Of a stretch of DNA of 31,931 nt, positions 21,751-31,432 are shown piece by piece; within the stretch, counting starts at the first letter, position 1, and every line of letters begins with the position of its first letter. The stretch is from contig NW_014579189.1 of NCBI RefSeq assembly GCF_000485595.1, positions 1 to 31,931 on the forward strand, given 5' to 3'. Under the pieces are notes generated by a model. It saw only the letters and a program-made list of their open reading frames with translations. It ran no database searches and was not told where the DNA came from. The DNA is from Priapulus caudatus (lineage: Eukaryota; Priapulida; Priapulimorpha; Priapulimorphida; Priapulidae). The position numbers and the translations under genes were made by a program.

Positions 21751-22274
21751 TCCTAGATATATGCTCTGAGCGCGAACGCGATGATGGGAGGGTGCCCTTC
21801 ATTCGTTTGCCAGTGAGTTTAGCATCAGAACACCTGCCGTCAGGTGAGCGCTGTCGCTCTGCGGCACTTGTTGGGATGTATTTGTAGTGTTATTATTAAA
21901 GTTTAATTCGATGACCGGACAGAGTATCGATTACAAAGAAAGAAATGGAATATACTATTATCCAAGAAACATCTGTTTTTTGCAATTGTATATTTTACGT
22001 AATACTCATATATGTACATATATAGTTGGATATTTACTGTTAGTGGATTACTAGGTCATCAGTCGGTGCACCATCGTATTTTTTACCCATCACACATATA
22101 TCTGCAAGTACAAACGTGCAATGTTAAAATAATTTATTTTGTGGGAAAATTAAAGCATCTTTAATACCTGTCGGCTGTGTCATGGGCTTTCCATATACGA
22201 GTTTTCGCCTTTGCGCAACAGGTGTGTGATTAGAAAAACAGATCAATAAACCGCGCACGTCTATGGTTGGTCTA
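21751..22274. other. Intergenic, nothing recognised
   Basis: No coding frame or repeat that I can support. Confidence 0.5.
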
Positions 22275-22326
22275 TGTAAGTCGTACAAGTGTACGTCCCG
22301 GACGTTTGACAGGGTAGATAACGACG
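22275..22326 (-). pseudogene. Histone H4 3' relic
   Basis: A 52-base stretch matches the end of the H4 gene at 23964-24016 on the same strand. The core (22291-22324) differs at only about four positions, with a few more differences and indels outside. It corresponds to the [15 protein letters not shown] part of H4. Homology stops on both sides and no stem-loop follows. It is probably a remnant of another H4 copy. Confidence 0.55.
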
Positions 22327-23283
22327 TGTCATTGCTTAGCTTTAATCACATAAGATGATCTCATATCAGAGGTGTGATTAATTGCTGGGGTTTGATAAAA
22401 ACTGAATCCACAGCCCGGGGGTGAGGGGCTGGCGTATACTGTTAATTGTAGTACGGCGTTTTAGCTTTGAGATGAAGACATTGGGAATTTGGCACATTAC
22501 TCATGCAAATGTTCAGGGACGGCCGGCGAGGGACCCAGAAGACATTAGCTACATACTTAAGAGCACACATAATGCAGCGTGGACAGAATGCATTTCAGAA
22601 TGGTACGAACATATAAGGGTTTAACTTCAACAAGAATGCGATGCGGTTTATCAAACGGCCATCATTAAGCAGGCAACGGCCACGGTGCTCGGCGCTCCTA
22701 CCTGGTACCATCGGACATTAGTCGCGACCGGTCATTATATCCACTATCCGCGTCATAAATTAGTTTAAGTCTAAACAGGTCGCGACGAGGATGCGGACGG
22801 TTTCAAAAGTACGGGTTTTGGTAGCTCCAAGAAACGGTATTGCTAGGGTTAGAATACCTAGGTGTATTGACGTTAGTCACACAGCCTGGTCGGGTTAGGG
22901 TTTTGGTAGAAACGGGGGAGACGAAGGCAACCTCTGATCGGTACGTGTACACTGCTTTTATCCGTGTTTGTAATAAAACTGTAATTGTCACCGTTTATAC
23001 AACTGTTACGTCCTACTGTCTACGTTCGAGATAGACCGAATAATTCTGTCCCATATAACCTTTTTTATATTTTGGTGAGGGTTATATTGGGACAGAACGG
23101 GGTTCATTGAAATTTCGTGAGATCGCATGCAAGATGCATGCGCTGCGAATATAATATAAAATATAAGCCAATATAACCCTCACTCCGCCGGTCTACGTTC
23201 GAGATATATTCCACAGTACACTGTATATTTCGCGTGGTTTAATTTTCGCGATTTCGCGACGAGTCCCCGACCGCGAAAATAAC
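22327..23283. other. Intergenic with one strong hairpin
   Basis: Arms ttctgtcccatataacc (23044-23060) and its near complement (23080-23097) form a hairpin. A 9-bp pair gtcgcgacc/ggtcgcgac lies near 22714 and 22777. No gene is supported. Confidence 0.5.
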
Positions 23284-23569
23284 AACAAGCGACTAATTTA
23301 TAATTCACCGACCGCGAAATTGTCCGTCAAGTCTGAATTCGCGAAAATATAGGTACGCGAAAAATATGGCGTAGGCCTATACACTATACATGCGCCGCAT
23401 TATTGCCCCCCCCCCAATTTTCCCTAACAAGCGACTAATTTATAATTCACCGACCGCGAAATTGTCCGTCGTCTGAATTCGCGAAAATATAGGTACGCGA
23501 AAAATATGGCGTAGGCCTAGTATACACTATACATGCGCCGCGATCATTGCCCCCCCCCCAATTTTCCCC
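23284..23569. repeat. Tandem duplication, two 142-bp units
   Basis: Units start at 23284 and 23426 with aacaagcgactaatttataa. They are almost identical, differing by a few small indels. Each carries several TTCGCG or CGCGAAA motifs and ends in a run of eight to ten C followed by aattttccc. It lies just downstream of the H4 gene. Confidence 0.9.
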
Positions 23570-23905
23570 TTGCATGATGCATCTTTTCACCGTCGAGTCT
23601 TTCTTGTCGGTTTGAAGCAAACGCGCAGTGAAATGGGAGCAACTAGTTTATTTTGTCATAAGGTAGTGTGATTATGCATGACACGAAGTATTTGCTAGTC
23701 TAGTAGTAGTAGTACTGGAGAAATTAGCGTTTGGATGCGCATTGTGAGCCTTTAACTTATTAGCTAAAAAAAAATTCATTACAAATTTTGACGTTTCACA
23801 AAATCGACCCGGGGCTGTTAAAAAAGCCGAATTCGCCAAATGCGGAAAAAAATCACACCTCTTGCCGATATAGCAACGTAGAAATCATTTCTGGGAAGAA
23901 ATGGT

Positions 23906-23921
23906 GGCCCTGAAAAGGGCC
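23906..23921 (-). terminator. Histone 3' stem-loop of H4
   Basis: On the minus strand it reads GGCCCTTTTCAGGGCC followed by ACCA: a 6-bp stem and UUUC loop, the SLBP-binding signal of replication-dependent histone mRNAs. It stands seven bases after the shifted stop and about 37 bases after the normal stop. The following bases, ATTTCTTCCCAGAAATGATT, are shared with H3 and H2B. Confidence 0.95.
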
Positions 23922-23927
23922 GGTTTG

Positions 23928-24323
<396 letters not shown>

Positions 24324-24365
24324 CTACTCCTACAGTCCTACTGTGCAGCTGTGCAGTAGAGCGGC

Positions 24366-24373
24366 TATTTATA
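24366..24373 (-). promoter_or_regulatory. TATA box of H4
   Basis: TATAAATA on the minus strand, about 95 bases upstream of the H4 ATG. An E2F-like TTTCCCGC lies further upstream at 24447-24454 (plus-strand reading), which fits S-phase expression. Confidence 0.75.
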
Positions 24374-24868
24374 CCTCCCTCTCGGCCGCGATAGTAGTAC
24401 CGTCCTAGTCACTGAGAACGGAATGTTTAGCGAACCCGAAACAGGCTTTCCCGCCCATTATCAGACAACCTGTTTTAGCTACCGTCAGCATAGATATCTA
24501 TAATATATCCTATATATATTGTAGCGGGCAAATTGCAGATGCCACGAGAGAGCGATAGCGATGCGGGGAAATGCAATCTTGGCGCACAGGGTCGGGAAAG
24601 GTGTCACAACATACTAAGAATGGACACTGCGCGAGCTGGTTAGCATGTACGAGACCAGCAATGATCGAGCGCGGAGCTAAGGTTCCCGGCATTGCGCATG
24701 AGACAAACCTAGACGCTGACAGCAATGACCTATGACATCAGGGCAGAAATGGGAGCATGGAAATCGGCTGAATACGAAGTCGAAGCGGATACATGCTATC
24801 TCGTAGCATTCGCTATGGGTATTAGAGAAGGTATAGGACTACATTCCCGTATTTGGCATGTCAGTGGC
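24374..24868. other. Spacer between H4 promoter and H2A remnant
   Basis: No feature beyond the upstream H4 promoter. The missing 3' third of H2A and its stem-loop should be in this direction but are not seen. A 121-codon plus frame that crosses the N at 24869 is antisense to H2A and not a gene. Confidence 0.5.
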
Positions 24869-24869
24869 N

Positions 24870-25118
24870 ACGTCTGCTCCCAGTTGTCACGAGCAGTCGT
24901 TATCCGGCCAAGCGTTCGAGCAGCCTCAGCGCGTCAGGACTCAACGGACGGCGCAGGTAGGAACGGCGAGCTCCAGCGCGCAACGCCTGCTCGCATAGTT
25001 GCCTTGCGAAGCAGTACGATGCCGATACGTCCAACAGCGGAATGCCAGGTCAGCGCGACTTGCTTTCATGCTGCTTTCCCTTTGCTCTAACCTTTCCTCC
25101 TTTACCGCGCCCAGACAT
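24870..25118 (-). pseudogene. H2A: Histone H2A, truncated and frame-scrambled
   Basis: The ATG at 25118 opens [15 protein letters not shown], the canonical H2A start. After that the frame breaks, but H2A blocks continue in alternating frames: a Ser-Arg-Ala stretch, VGRI, RKGNYA, then DNA clearly corresponding to the first and second helices (ctggagctcgc, gaggctgctcgaac, gctcgtgacaac). Most breaks look like one- or two-base insertions. Similarity ends at the ambiguous base 24869, about residue 75 of roughly 125, and the H2A C-terminus and stem-loop are absent. H2A forms the dimer with H2B, whose equally damaged gene is divergently placed. An error-rich assembly patch joined to unrelated sequence at the N explains this at least as well as a pseudogene. 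Confidence 0.8.
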
Positions 25119-25476
25119 GTTGACAATATAAAATCTGTGTAAAGACTAAAAACTTGTGAGTTTATCGGAAAACATTTCAGTGTCGTATTTATACGTTAGA
25201 CGAGGATTACAACGTAGTTTTCTCCCACCAATAGGCGAGCGCGAATTGCTTGTTTCGCGCGAACGGGTTTTCGACTGGCCAAACCGGTGTGACGTGACGT
25301 GTAGTTGGTTATCGCTGCTTCTCGCTTTGATTGGTACGCATAATGTGGTTTGAAAATTCCGTTAGCTTTTCCTGATCCGACCTGCTCCTATAAATAGGGT
25401 TGAGAGTCTACTGGTCTTACATGCACTGATCCACTGACTGTTTTTACTCTAGGTCAGACGATATCTATCTAGCACC
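25119..25476. promoter_or_regulatory. Divergent H2A/H2B promoter
   Basis: The 358-bp space between the two ATGs has a TATA box for each gene: TATAAATA on minus at 25186-25193 for H2A and on plus at 25389-25396 for H2B. Between them are CCAAT on plus (25228-25232) and on minus (25330-25334), an E2F-type TTTCGCGC (25253-25260), and overlapping TGACGT motifs (25290-25300). This is a complete bidirectional histone promoter, in contrast to the damaged coding regions beside it. Confidence 0.8.
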
Positions 25477-25884
25477 ATGCCGCCAAAGCCAAGTGGAAAA
25501 GCTCGTGCAAGAAGGGCTGTAGGCTTTCAGAGAGGCCTACCGATGGGTAAGAAGAGGAGCCGAAGAAGAGAAAGCAGCAGTACAGCATCTACATCTACCA
25601 ACGGTGTTGAAGCGGTTCACCCAGGACACGCGCACTCTAGCAAGGCGATGGCATTCCATGAACAGCTTCGTCAACGACAGTCTTCGAGCGTAATTCGCCG
25701 GCGAGCTGCGAGTCTTCCCTCGTCTGGCGCACTACAAACAAGGCGCCTCAACGATCTCGAGCAGGGAGATCCAGACTTTTGCCTGGTTCGCGTCTCATTC
25801 TTGCCCGGAGAGGCTGGCCAAGGCAGACGCGAGTATCTGAGCGCACGAAGCGCTGTCGACAAAGTACACCAGCTCCACCAGTAG
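25477..25884 (+). pseudogene. H2B: Histone H2B, frame-scrambled
   Basis: The frame opens MPPKPSGKA, the H2B start, and stays open for 135 codons, but only fragments of it are H2B. H2B blocks appear in order across all three frames: YSIYIY (25581), VHP (25615), SSKAM (25636), MNSFVND (25658), RLAHY (25721), STISSREIQT (25748), LPGE (25801), LAK (25814), KYTSS (25862). That is at least eight frame changes. The region is about 36 bases longer than a normal H2B gene, so insertions dominate. H2B pairs with H2A in the nucleosome. TATA box and 3' signal are in place. The continuous 135-residue frame is accidental; read literally it would not make a histone. Confidence 0.85.
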
Positions 25885-25919
25885 AGTCAACGCGCGCCAT
25901 ACAGTTAAAGCATGATCCT

Positions 25920-25937
25920 GGCCCCTTTTTTAGGGCC
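25920..25937 (+). terminator. Histone 3' stem-loop of H2B, altered
   Basis: Reads GGCCCCTTTTTTAGGGCC then ACCATTTCTTCCCAGAAATG. Compared with the H3 and H4 signals it is two bases longer and the conserved loop C is lost. The downstream block is nearly unchanged. The type of change matches the insertions in the H2B coding region. Confidence 0.85.
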
Positions 25938-26485
25938 ACCATTTCTTCCCAGAAATGATTACTACATTTGCAAACCTGCTTCCATCATCAATCGTACTGT
26001 GATCATAATAAAACGGATTACCTAACCCGTCGCTGCATCTATTATTGCATTTAAGCGTACATTACCGTTGCTACTTTTCAGATTACCTTAATCCATTAAA
26101 CTTGTGTTTCATAATCAAAGTGTTCTCGTCATTCACCCACATTTGCCTATTGCACATTTCGCAAAAGTTTTTTTACCTTCAATCTCATAGTGACTAAGTC
26201 GTCGTGTAAATTGTAAACCACTGGTAGAAACTTCTTACATTTTCTGAGATAATCTAATCTACTGAACGTCCATGGCTATCGTCATTCTTACATTCAGATT
26301 GAGCATGGTTTTTGGAGATCTTTCACGGCATTCACTTTCCGATGCCCCCTTCTTGTCCATGTGGGAGGTAGAGCTATAACGTTTAATCTGTGGAGCGTGT
26401 TTTTATGGGCTTTAAAATATCTGTTCTACTGTATTTAGTAAATTATGTTGAGTTATGTTTGAGCGCCACACAGTTATTTCTTAGC
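25938..26485. other. Intergenic, nothing recognised
   Basis: After the conserved histone 3' block there is no supported gene or repeat. Confidence 0.5.
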
Positions 26486-26630
26486 TCTAGTAGTAGTAAC
26501 AAGAGTTAATAATACCTCTTTATTATTAGCTAGCTATACCTAGTTATAGCTAGTTAGTAGTTATACCAATTATACGATTACCTCTTTAATAGTATTATTA
26601 GCTCTTGGTAGTAACTATATAGCCCGCGTA
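26486..26630. repeat. Imperfect AT-rich palindromic element
   Basis: Left block around 26490-26516 (gtagtaacaagagttaataa) is an imperfect complement of 26586-26614 (ttattagctcttggtagtaa). The loop itself folds (tagctatacctagttatagct). It ends beside tatagcccgcgtac, a motif found again at 27260. Confidence 0.6.
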
Positions 26631-27237
26631 CGGCCTAAATGCCCGTGGAAAGACCGTTGTACTCAATCGTATTTTAGGAAACCATGCAACGTACATTTCA
26701 TTGCATTCACTGCCGGGCGCATTCATATCAGGAATGATAGAATCTAGGCCTATCTGTGCCAATAATTATTATAATTACAGTTAAAAATAATCACATATAA
26801 TTTTGATAGTTCCTTGGACTTTGATTCTAAGACTGATATTTACGAGGTTACATAAACGCAACAAGGGAGCGTCACATAAGCAGTGCGAGGGTTCGAAACA
26901 GCAGTCCAGGAATGAGTACTTCCCCAAAATTTATGGGCTTGTCTCAACGTATGATCAATTCGCAATCATTTCTGGTATTATGTTGAAACATTTCGGTACC
27001 AATTACGATTCTCAGTGACTGTATGGGTTTATATGCTGTAGAGGTGCTATACCATAAAACTGGTCTAGAAAGTAAGGGCAGATAAAGTTCAGCGACTTCG
27101 GTGAGTTTTGATGAGTGAAAACTGATTCGGTATGAAAATGAACATTATTGTAAACTTTTTCATCACACGATCGCAAATAATTGCAGCCTCAAATAAACGC
27201 CAAAAGGGGCTTCAACGAACGACGGCTGCCGTACTTC
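26631..27237. other. Intergenic, nothing recognised
   Basis: A 71-codon plus frame at 26803-27018 has no family resemblance that I can see. No other feature. Confidence 0.45.
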
Positions 27238-27298
27238 TAGCTCTAGGACTATTGAGTATTATAGCCCGCGTACAGTTGCGGCTATAGTCCTAGAGCTA
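27238..27298. repeat. Perfect 15-bp hairpin
   Basis: tagctctaggactat (27238-27252) and its exact complement (27284-27298). The loop contains tatagcccgcgtac (27260-27273). Confidence 0.85.
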
Positions 27299-27374
27299 CC
27301 CGTACTTCCCAGCCACTTCGGAGTAAAGTATAGAAATAACTATAGCTCGCGTAACGCTCGTATAGGCGTAAGGT

Positions 27375-27588
27375 CTATGTCCCCCTGACCTCTGTTTGAC
27401 CTGGCTCGTTTAGCTATTTCTGACTGACCCTAACCCTATATATATTATATCAAGAGTGCATAATAGAGATTTATTATTATGATTAGATATTAATAGAGAT
27501 CTCTATTATGCACTCTTGATTATATCCACGTCAGGAAACTAGCTGGAAAGCGAGCCAGGTCACAAGCGAGAGGTTCAGGGGGACATAG
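27375..27588. mobile_element. Nested foldback element
   Basis: Outer arms: ctatgtccccctgacctctg... (27375-27423) against 27530-27588; similar with small gaps. Inner arms: a perfect 22-bp pair, 27449-27470 against 27499-27520. No coding capacity. Flanking ctatagc-cgcgta motifs on both sides (27340, 27590) may be its true ends. Confidence 0.75.
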
Positions 27589-27789
27589 AACTATAGCCGA
27601 CGTACCGGCTTGCGGGCAAAGNTGAACCTTTTTTGTGGGATACACATAAGGCAATTCTAGGTCTTGTGGCATATTTTGGTTAAACTATCCCCAATTCAAT
27701 GGAATTGCAACCCTCTGCATGCACAGTCAGTGCATTCTTCCATCACATGTACAGCTGATTCTCAAGATCTTGCACACTAAAGTAATGAG

Positions 27790-28662
27790 ATGCAGTGGCA
27801 GATCCAGGAAAGAAGGAAGGGGGGGGGCTTATCAAATGAAGAAATGGCCATATCACAGTCTGCCGATATGGACAGCCCCATCAAGAGGATCCTCCTGGAT
27901 GATGTATTTTGGGAGAGAGTGGTAAGCAGCCTGAAACTCCTGAAGCCTATAGCAGTAGCCATTGCACGGATTGAGGGAGACAATGCCATCCTGTCTGATG
28001 TTCAGGCTCTGCTTGCAGATGTAAGAGAAGAAATCCGTATTGCCCTGCCCACTTCACTGTTGCTCCAAGCAGAGGAAACTGCAGTTCTGAAATACATCAA
28101 AAAGCGTGAAGACTTCTGCCTGAAGCCCATACACGCTGCAGCGTACATGTTGGACCCCAAGTATGCTGGCAAGAGCATCCTGTCTGGTGCAGAGATCAAC
28201 AAGGCCTATGGTGTCATCACTACAGTGTCTCGCCACCTTGGCCTGGATGAGGGCAAGGTTCTTGGCAGTCTGGCGAAGTACACTTCCAAGCAAGGGCTTT
28301 GGGATGGAGATGCAATATGGCAGTCGTGCCAACATATCTCATCAGCCACCTGGTGGAAGGGACTTTGTGGATCTGAGGCTCTTTCCCCTGTTGCCTCCAT
28401 CATCCTCCAAATCCCACCAACATCAGCCGCTTCAGAGCGCAACTGGTCCTTGTTTGGGAACACACACACCAAAGCACGCAACAGACTTACCAATACAAGG
28501 GTAGAAAAATTGGTGGCCATCCGGGCAAATTTGAGGCTTTTTGAGCCTGACAACGAGCCATCCTCAACAAGGTTGGAAAGTGACAGTGAAGATGAGGCCT
28601 CAGAGGCTGATGTTCAAGAGGTGGACAGTGAGGAGGTCCAGGGAGAAGACATGGAAGCCTGA
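27790..28662 (+). pseudogene. hAT transposase C-terminal fragment
   Basis: The 290-codon frame encodes the C-terminal part of a hAT-family transposase. It has a helical region (DVFWERVVSSLKLLKPI; YIKKREDFCLKPIHAAAYML) and the hATC dimerisation domain (SPVASIILQIPPTSAASERN, then LFGNTHTKARNRL). It ends in a very acidic tail (ESDSEDEASEADVQEVDSEE). Families of this type are normally 600 residues or more; the BED finger and the first catalytic acidic residues are missing. The first 18 codons are not transposase: they translate a boundary sequence starting cagtggcagatccagg (27793) and a run of nine G. The real similarity starts at about 27850. Domestication is possible but not shown; a transposon relic is more likely. 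Confidence 0.85.
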
Positions 28663-29088
28663 GAGGAAGACAACCAAAGCTTTAGTTTCTACTTTCTATA
28701 CTATAATTTTACAGATGTATGTTGAAAACGTTTTTGGGAGATGCGATGGATCATTGGGGAATGGGGATCATTCAATATTGTCTTTCTTTTGTTGTTCAGT
28801 GAAATCATCCTATGTGAAGAGTCAACTCATTTAATTAAAGTTCAATTCCTAACTAAATTGTTTTTTTTATATTTCTATTGGAAGGATTTAATCACTCGCA
28901 ATTGTCTACTTAAAAGGTTTATGTTTCTGTCTCCATATGATATGGTAAATATATCCAATGCAAAAAACATCTACATTTAAATGATATTAATATTAATTTG
29001 CATATATTTCCGTTAATTCCCATATATTCCCGTTAATTCCCACGGAAAGTTTCCACCTCTGAATATTCCCCAAAATGTGCAACCCTAG
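28663..29088 (+). mobile_element. hAT element 3' end with terminal repeat
   Basis: AT-rich noncoding sequence after the transposase stop. It ends in ggaatt-type repeats and gtgcaaccctag (to 29088), which read outward resembles a hAT terminal repeat. The following 8 bases, tctcagac, could be the target duplication, but I find no matching left end. Confidence 0.5.
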
Positions 29089-29600
29089 TCTCAGACGAGA
29101 TAATTAGGTCACATATAGTTTATATGCAAAAATTGCGCAACTAAAGATGCGTACATCGATCGGTTCACAATGTAAATAAATTAACTCGAGAATATTGGGG
29201 TATATTCATTTGGGGACTATTACATTTTACCAAAATATAACCCTAGATCAATCCAGGCTACGATATGTTTATGCGTTTTACTACGAGAAGAATAGATATT
29301 TGTACGTCGTTGATTAGATAACTCTAAAAGCAGTGGTTGAAATTGAATACGGGGAATACAGCCAACTTGATATGACAACGGTACCAAACTTGATAGAGGT
29401 TGCTACCGTTACTGTACCTACTGAGTACTATGACCATGACAGTCACGTAATCCGTCGATAAAACCCGTAACATAGCGTCATAGCGTGCGTGTGTATAGTT
29501 ATTGTATAAAAGCATATATTGTTCAAATAGACCCTTCCATTGTTATATTGCACCGCAGGCACGAACTTCATCTTGGCGCGAAAATTGTTTGTATTGGTTG
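29089..29600. other. Intergenic, nothing recognised
   Basis: No gene or repeat supported. Confidence 0.5.
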
Positions 29601-29603
29601 TAC

Positions 29604-29676
29604 CCATAGAAATAATATCAAGAGCTAATAATTCTTGATAATATATATATATAACCTATCTATATTATTTCTATGG
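29604..29676. repeat. Palindromic element, copy 1
   Basis: Perfect 15-bp arms ccatagaaataatat (29604-29618) and complement (29662-29676). Inside is a smaller hairpin atcaaga/tcttgat. A related copy sits at 30645-30727. Confidence 0.8.
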
Positions 29677-29980
29677 TTGTACCCATAGAAATAGTATAGA
29701 TATTAAGTATAGATATAGTAGTCTACAGTAAGATAAGATTACTACAGTAAAAACCCGCGTATAAGAACCTGTTAGGCTAAAATTTCCCATTTAGACCCCT
29801 TTACATAAGTACCTGTTTTAGGCTAAGATTTTAAAGTAGGTTCTTAATTTTCCATGCAGATGAAGACTTATCAGCAATACTGAGGCTCAAGGGGTCGTTG
29901 TCGTAACAGGTACTACAGATATGTACCCGAGGTACATATATGTATACACAAACTGTACCAGACTTGTACTACAGAAGTGT

Positions 29981-30018
29981 ACCCTAACCTTAACACTAAC
30001 CCTAACTCTAACCCTAAA
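29981..30018 (-). repeat. Interstitial telomere-like repeats
   Basis: accctaaccttaacactaac... continues as cctaac variants: about six imperfect CCCTAA units, i.e. TTAGGG on the minus strand. Confidence 0.75.
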
Positions 30019-30026
30019 CATACCTC

Positions 30027-30120
30027 ATATAAAAATATAAACATAATACTAAACAACCTAAAACTACCTCCTAATTATATAAAAATATAAACATAATACT
30101 AAACAACCTAAAACTACCTC
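30027..30120. repeat. 44-bp direct duplication
   Basis: atataaaaatataaacataa... to actacctc occurs at 30027-30070 and identically at 30077-30120, within the inserted foldback. Confidence 0.9.
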
Positions 30121-30644
30121 GGGTACATATCTGTAGTACCTGTTACGACAACGACCCTTCGTGCAATACTGAGTTCTTCAGCAAATTCTTTGGTTTGAAG
30201 TTTCCTTGTGAAACTCTTCAAGTAACCCCTATCTCCAACCAACCTATAGTCGACAGGGATCTCAAGGCCCTTCCCGTGGCCAGCATTATAGCGATTTATT
30301 AAATTTGGTAGACTTGTATACATTTTGCTCTTGGCTGTATCTATAGCTTTTTGGCACGCATCTTTTTGCATGTTGGTTTGTTTCCTTGGATACATACTGT
30401 ATCATACAGTATTGGTAAGCACTGAAAAACCTACACTGTAGCCCATCATGGGTATTAATTGGCAAAAATTGCACTCCGTGTAAGAAAATTTTAACACAAT
30501 TTGAATCAAGTATAAGCTTATACATATTAAAAGTAGAAACAAGAACCTATTGAGCCTAATTTTTCAGTAAACACCATTTATATAAGAACCTATTGAGGGT
30601 AACTTGGAAAAATCTAGGTTCTTATACGCGGGTTTTTACTGTAT

Positions 30645-30727
30645 TTCTATGGTTGTATCCATAGAAATAATATAATTTTAAATGATATAACCTATCTATA
30701 CTATTTCTATGGTTGTACCATAGATAT
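30645..30727. repeat. Palindromic element, copy 2
   Basis: Repeats of tttctatggttgta and its complement around ataacctatctata, matching 29604-29690. Together the two copies flank the pogo-like element. Confidence 0.7.
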
Positions 30728-30730
30728 TAT

Positions 30731-30776
30731 CAGGAGTAAGATAATATAGGATATTATCTATATTATCTTACTCCTG
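30731..30776. repeat. 46-bp near-perfect palindrome
   Basis: caggagtaagataatatagg and its complement with almost no loop. The same 20 bases form the inner arm ends of the foldback at 386-761 and occur once more at 964-983. Confidence 0.9.
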
Positions 30777-30841
30777 ATATTATACAAACACATGGTTGCA
30801 CGTTCCGGTTCAAGTGTTCGGGTGTATGAAAACGTAAGTGG

Positions 30842-30911
30842 CCAATCCGGTTGCAGCAGCCGAACTGTTAACCAATCAGAGGATTTGCGCTACCCATGGT
30901 TCCTATATAAA
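30842..30911 (+). promoter_or_regulatory. H3 promoter
   Basis: CCAAT at 30842-30846 and 30872-30876 and TATATAAA at 30904-30911, about 62 bases before the H3 ATG: compact histone promoter spacing. Confidence 0.8.
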
Positions 30912-30924
30912 GGCAGCATGGTAA

Positions 30925-31383
<459 letters not shown>

Positions 31384-31416
31384 ACACTGACTGCGCCTGC
31401 ACCAGTGAAACTAACC

Positions 31417-31432
31417 GGCCCTTTTCAGGGCC
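31417..31432 (+). terminator. Histone 3' stem-loop of H3
   Basis: GGCCCTTTTCAGGGCC followed by ACCATTTCTTCCCAAAAATG, 33 bases after the stop. Identical stem-loop to that of H4. Confidence 0.95.

Larger units (their letters stand above)
29885..30162. mobile_element. Foldback element inserted in pogo-like copy 2
   Basis: Arms of about 44 bp (from ggggtcgttgtcgtaacagg at 29891, complement ending at about 30157) match almost perfectly. An 11-base direct repeat, gcaatactgag, flanks it (29874-29884 and 30163-30173). Duplications of 9-11 bp are typical of Mutator-like elements. The interior has telomere-like repeats and a 44-bp duplication. Confidence 0.75.
29745..30641 (+). mobile_element. Pogo/Tc1-type element, copy 2, interrupted
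   Basis: Starts cagtaaaaacccgcgtataa and ends with the complement, ...ggtttttactg, flanked by TA at 29743-29744 and 30642-30643. Sub-terminal blocks match copy 1 (21141-21750) inverted. A minus-strand frame (about 30525-30170, e.g. YRLVGDRGYLKSFTRKL, KEFAEELSIA) may be a transposase remnant; I cannot assign it. A second element is inserted at 29885-30162. Confidence 0.8.

Noticed and set aside
24725-25090. 121-codon plus frame containing an unknown residue
   Set aside because: Antisense to the H2A remnant and spans the ambiguous base.
25477-25884. A novel 135-residue basic protein
   Set aside because: The DNA is histone H2B read through many frame changes; H2B peptides appear in order in all three frames.
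29981-30120. CRISPR-like or satellite array
   Set aside because: Only two 44-bp units and degenerate telomere repeats inside a foldback element; this is animal DNA.
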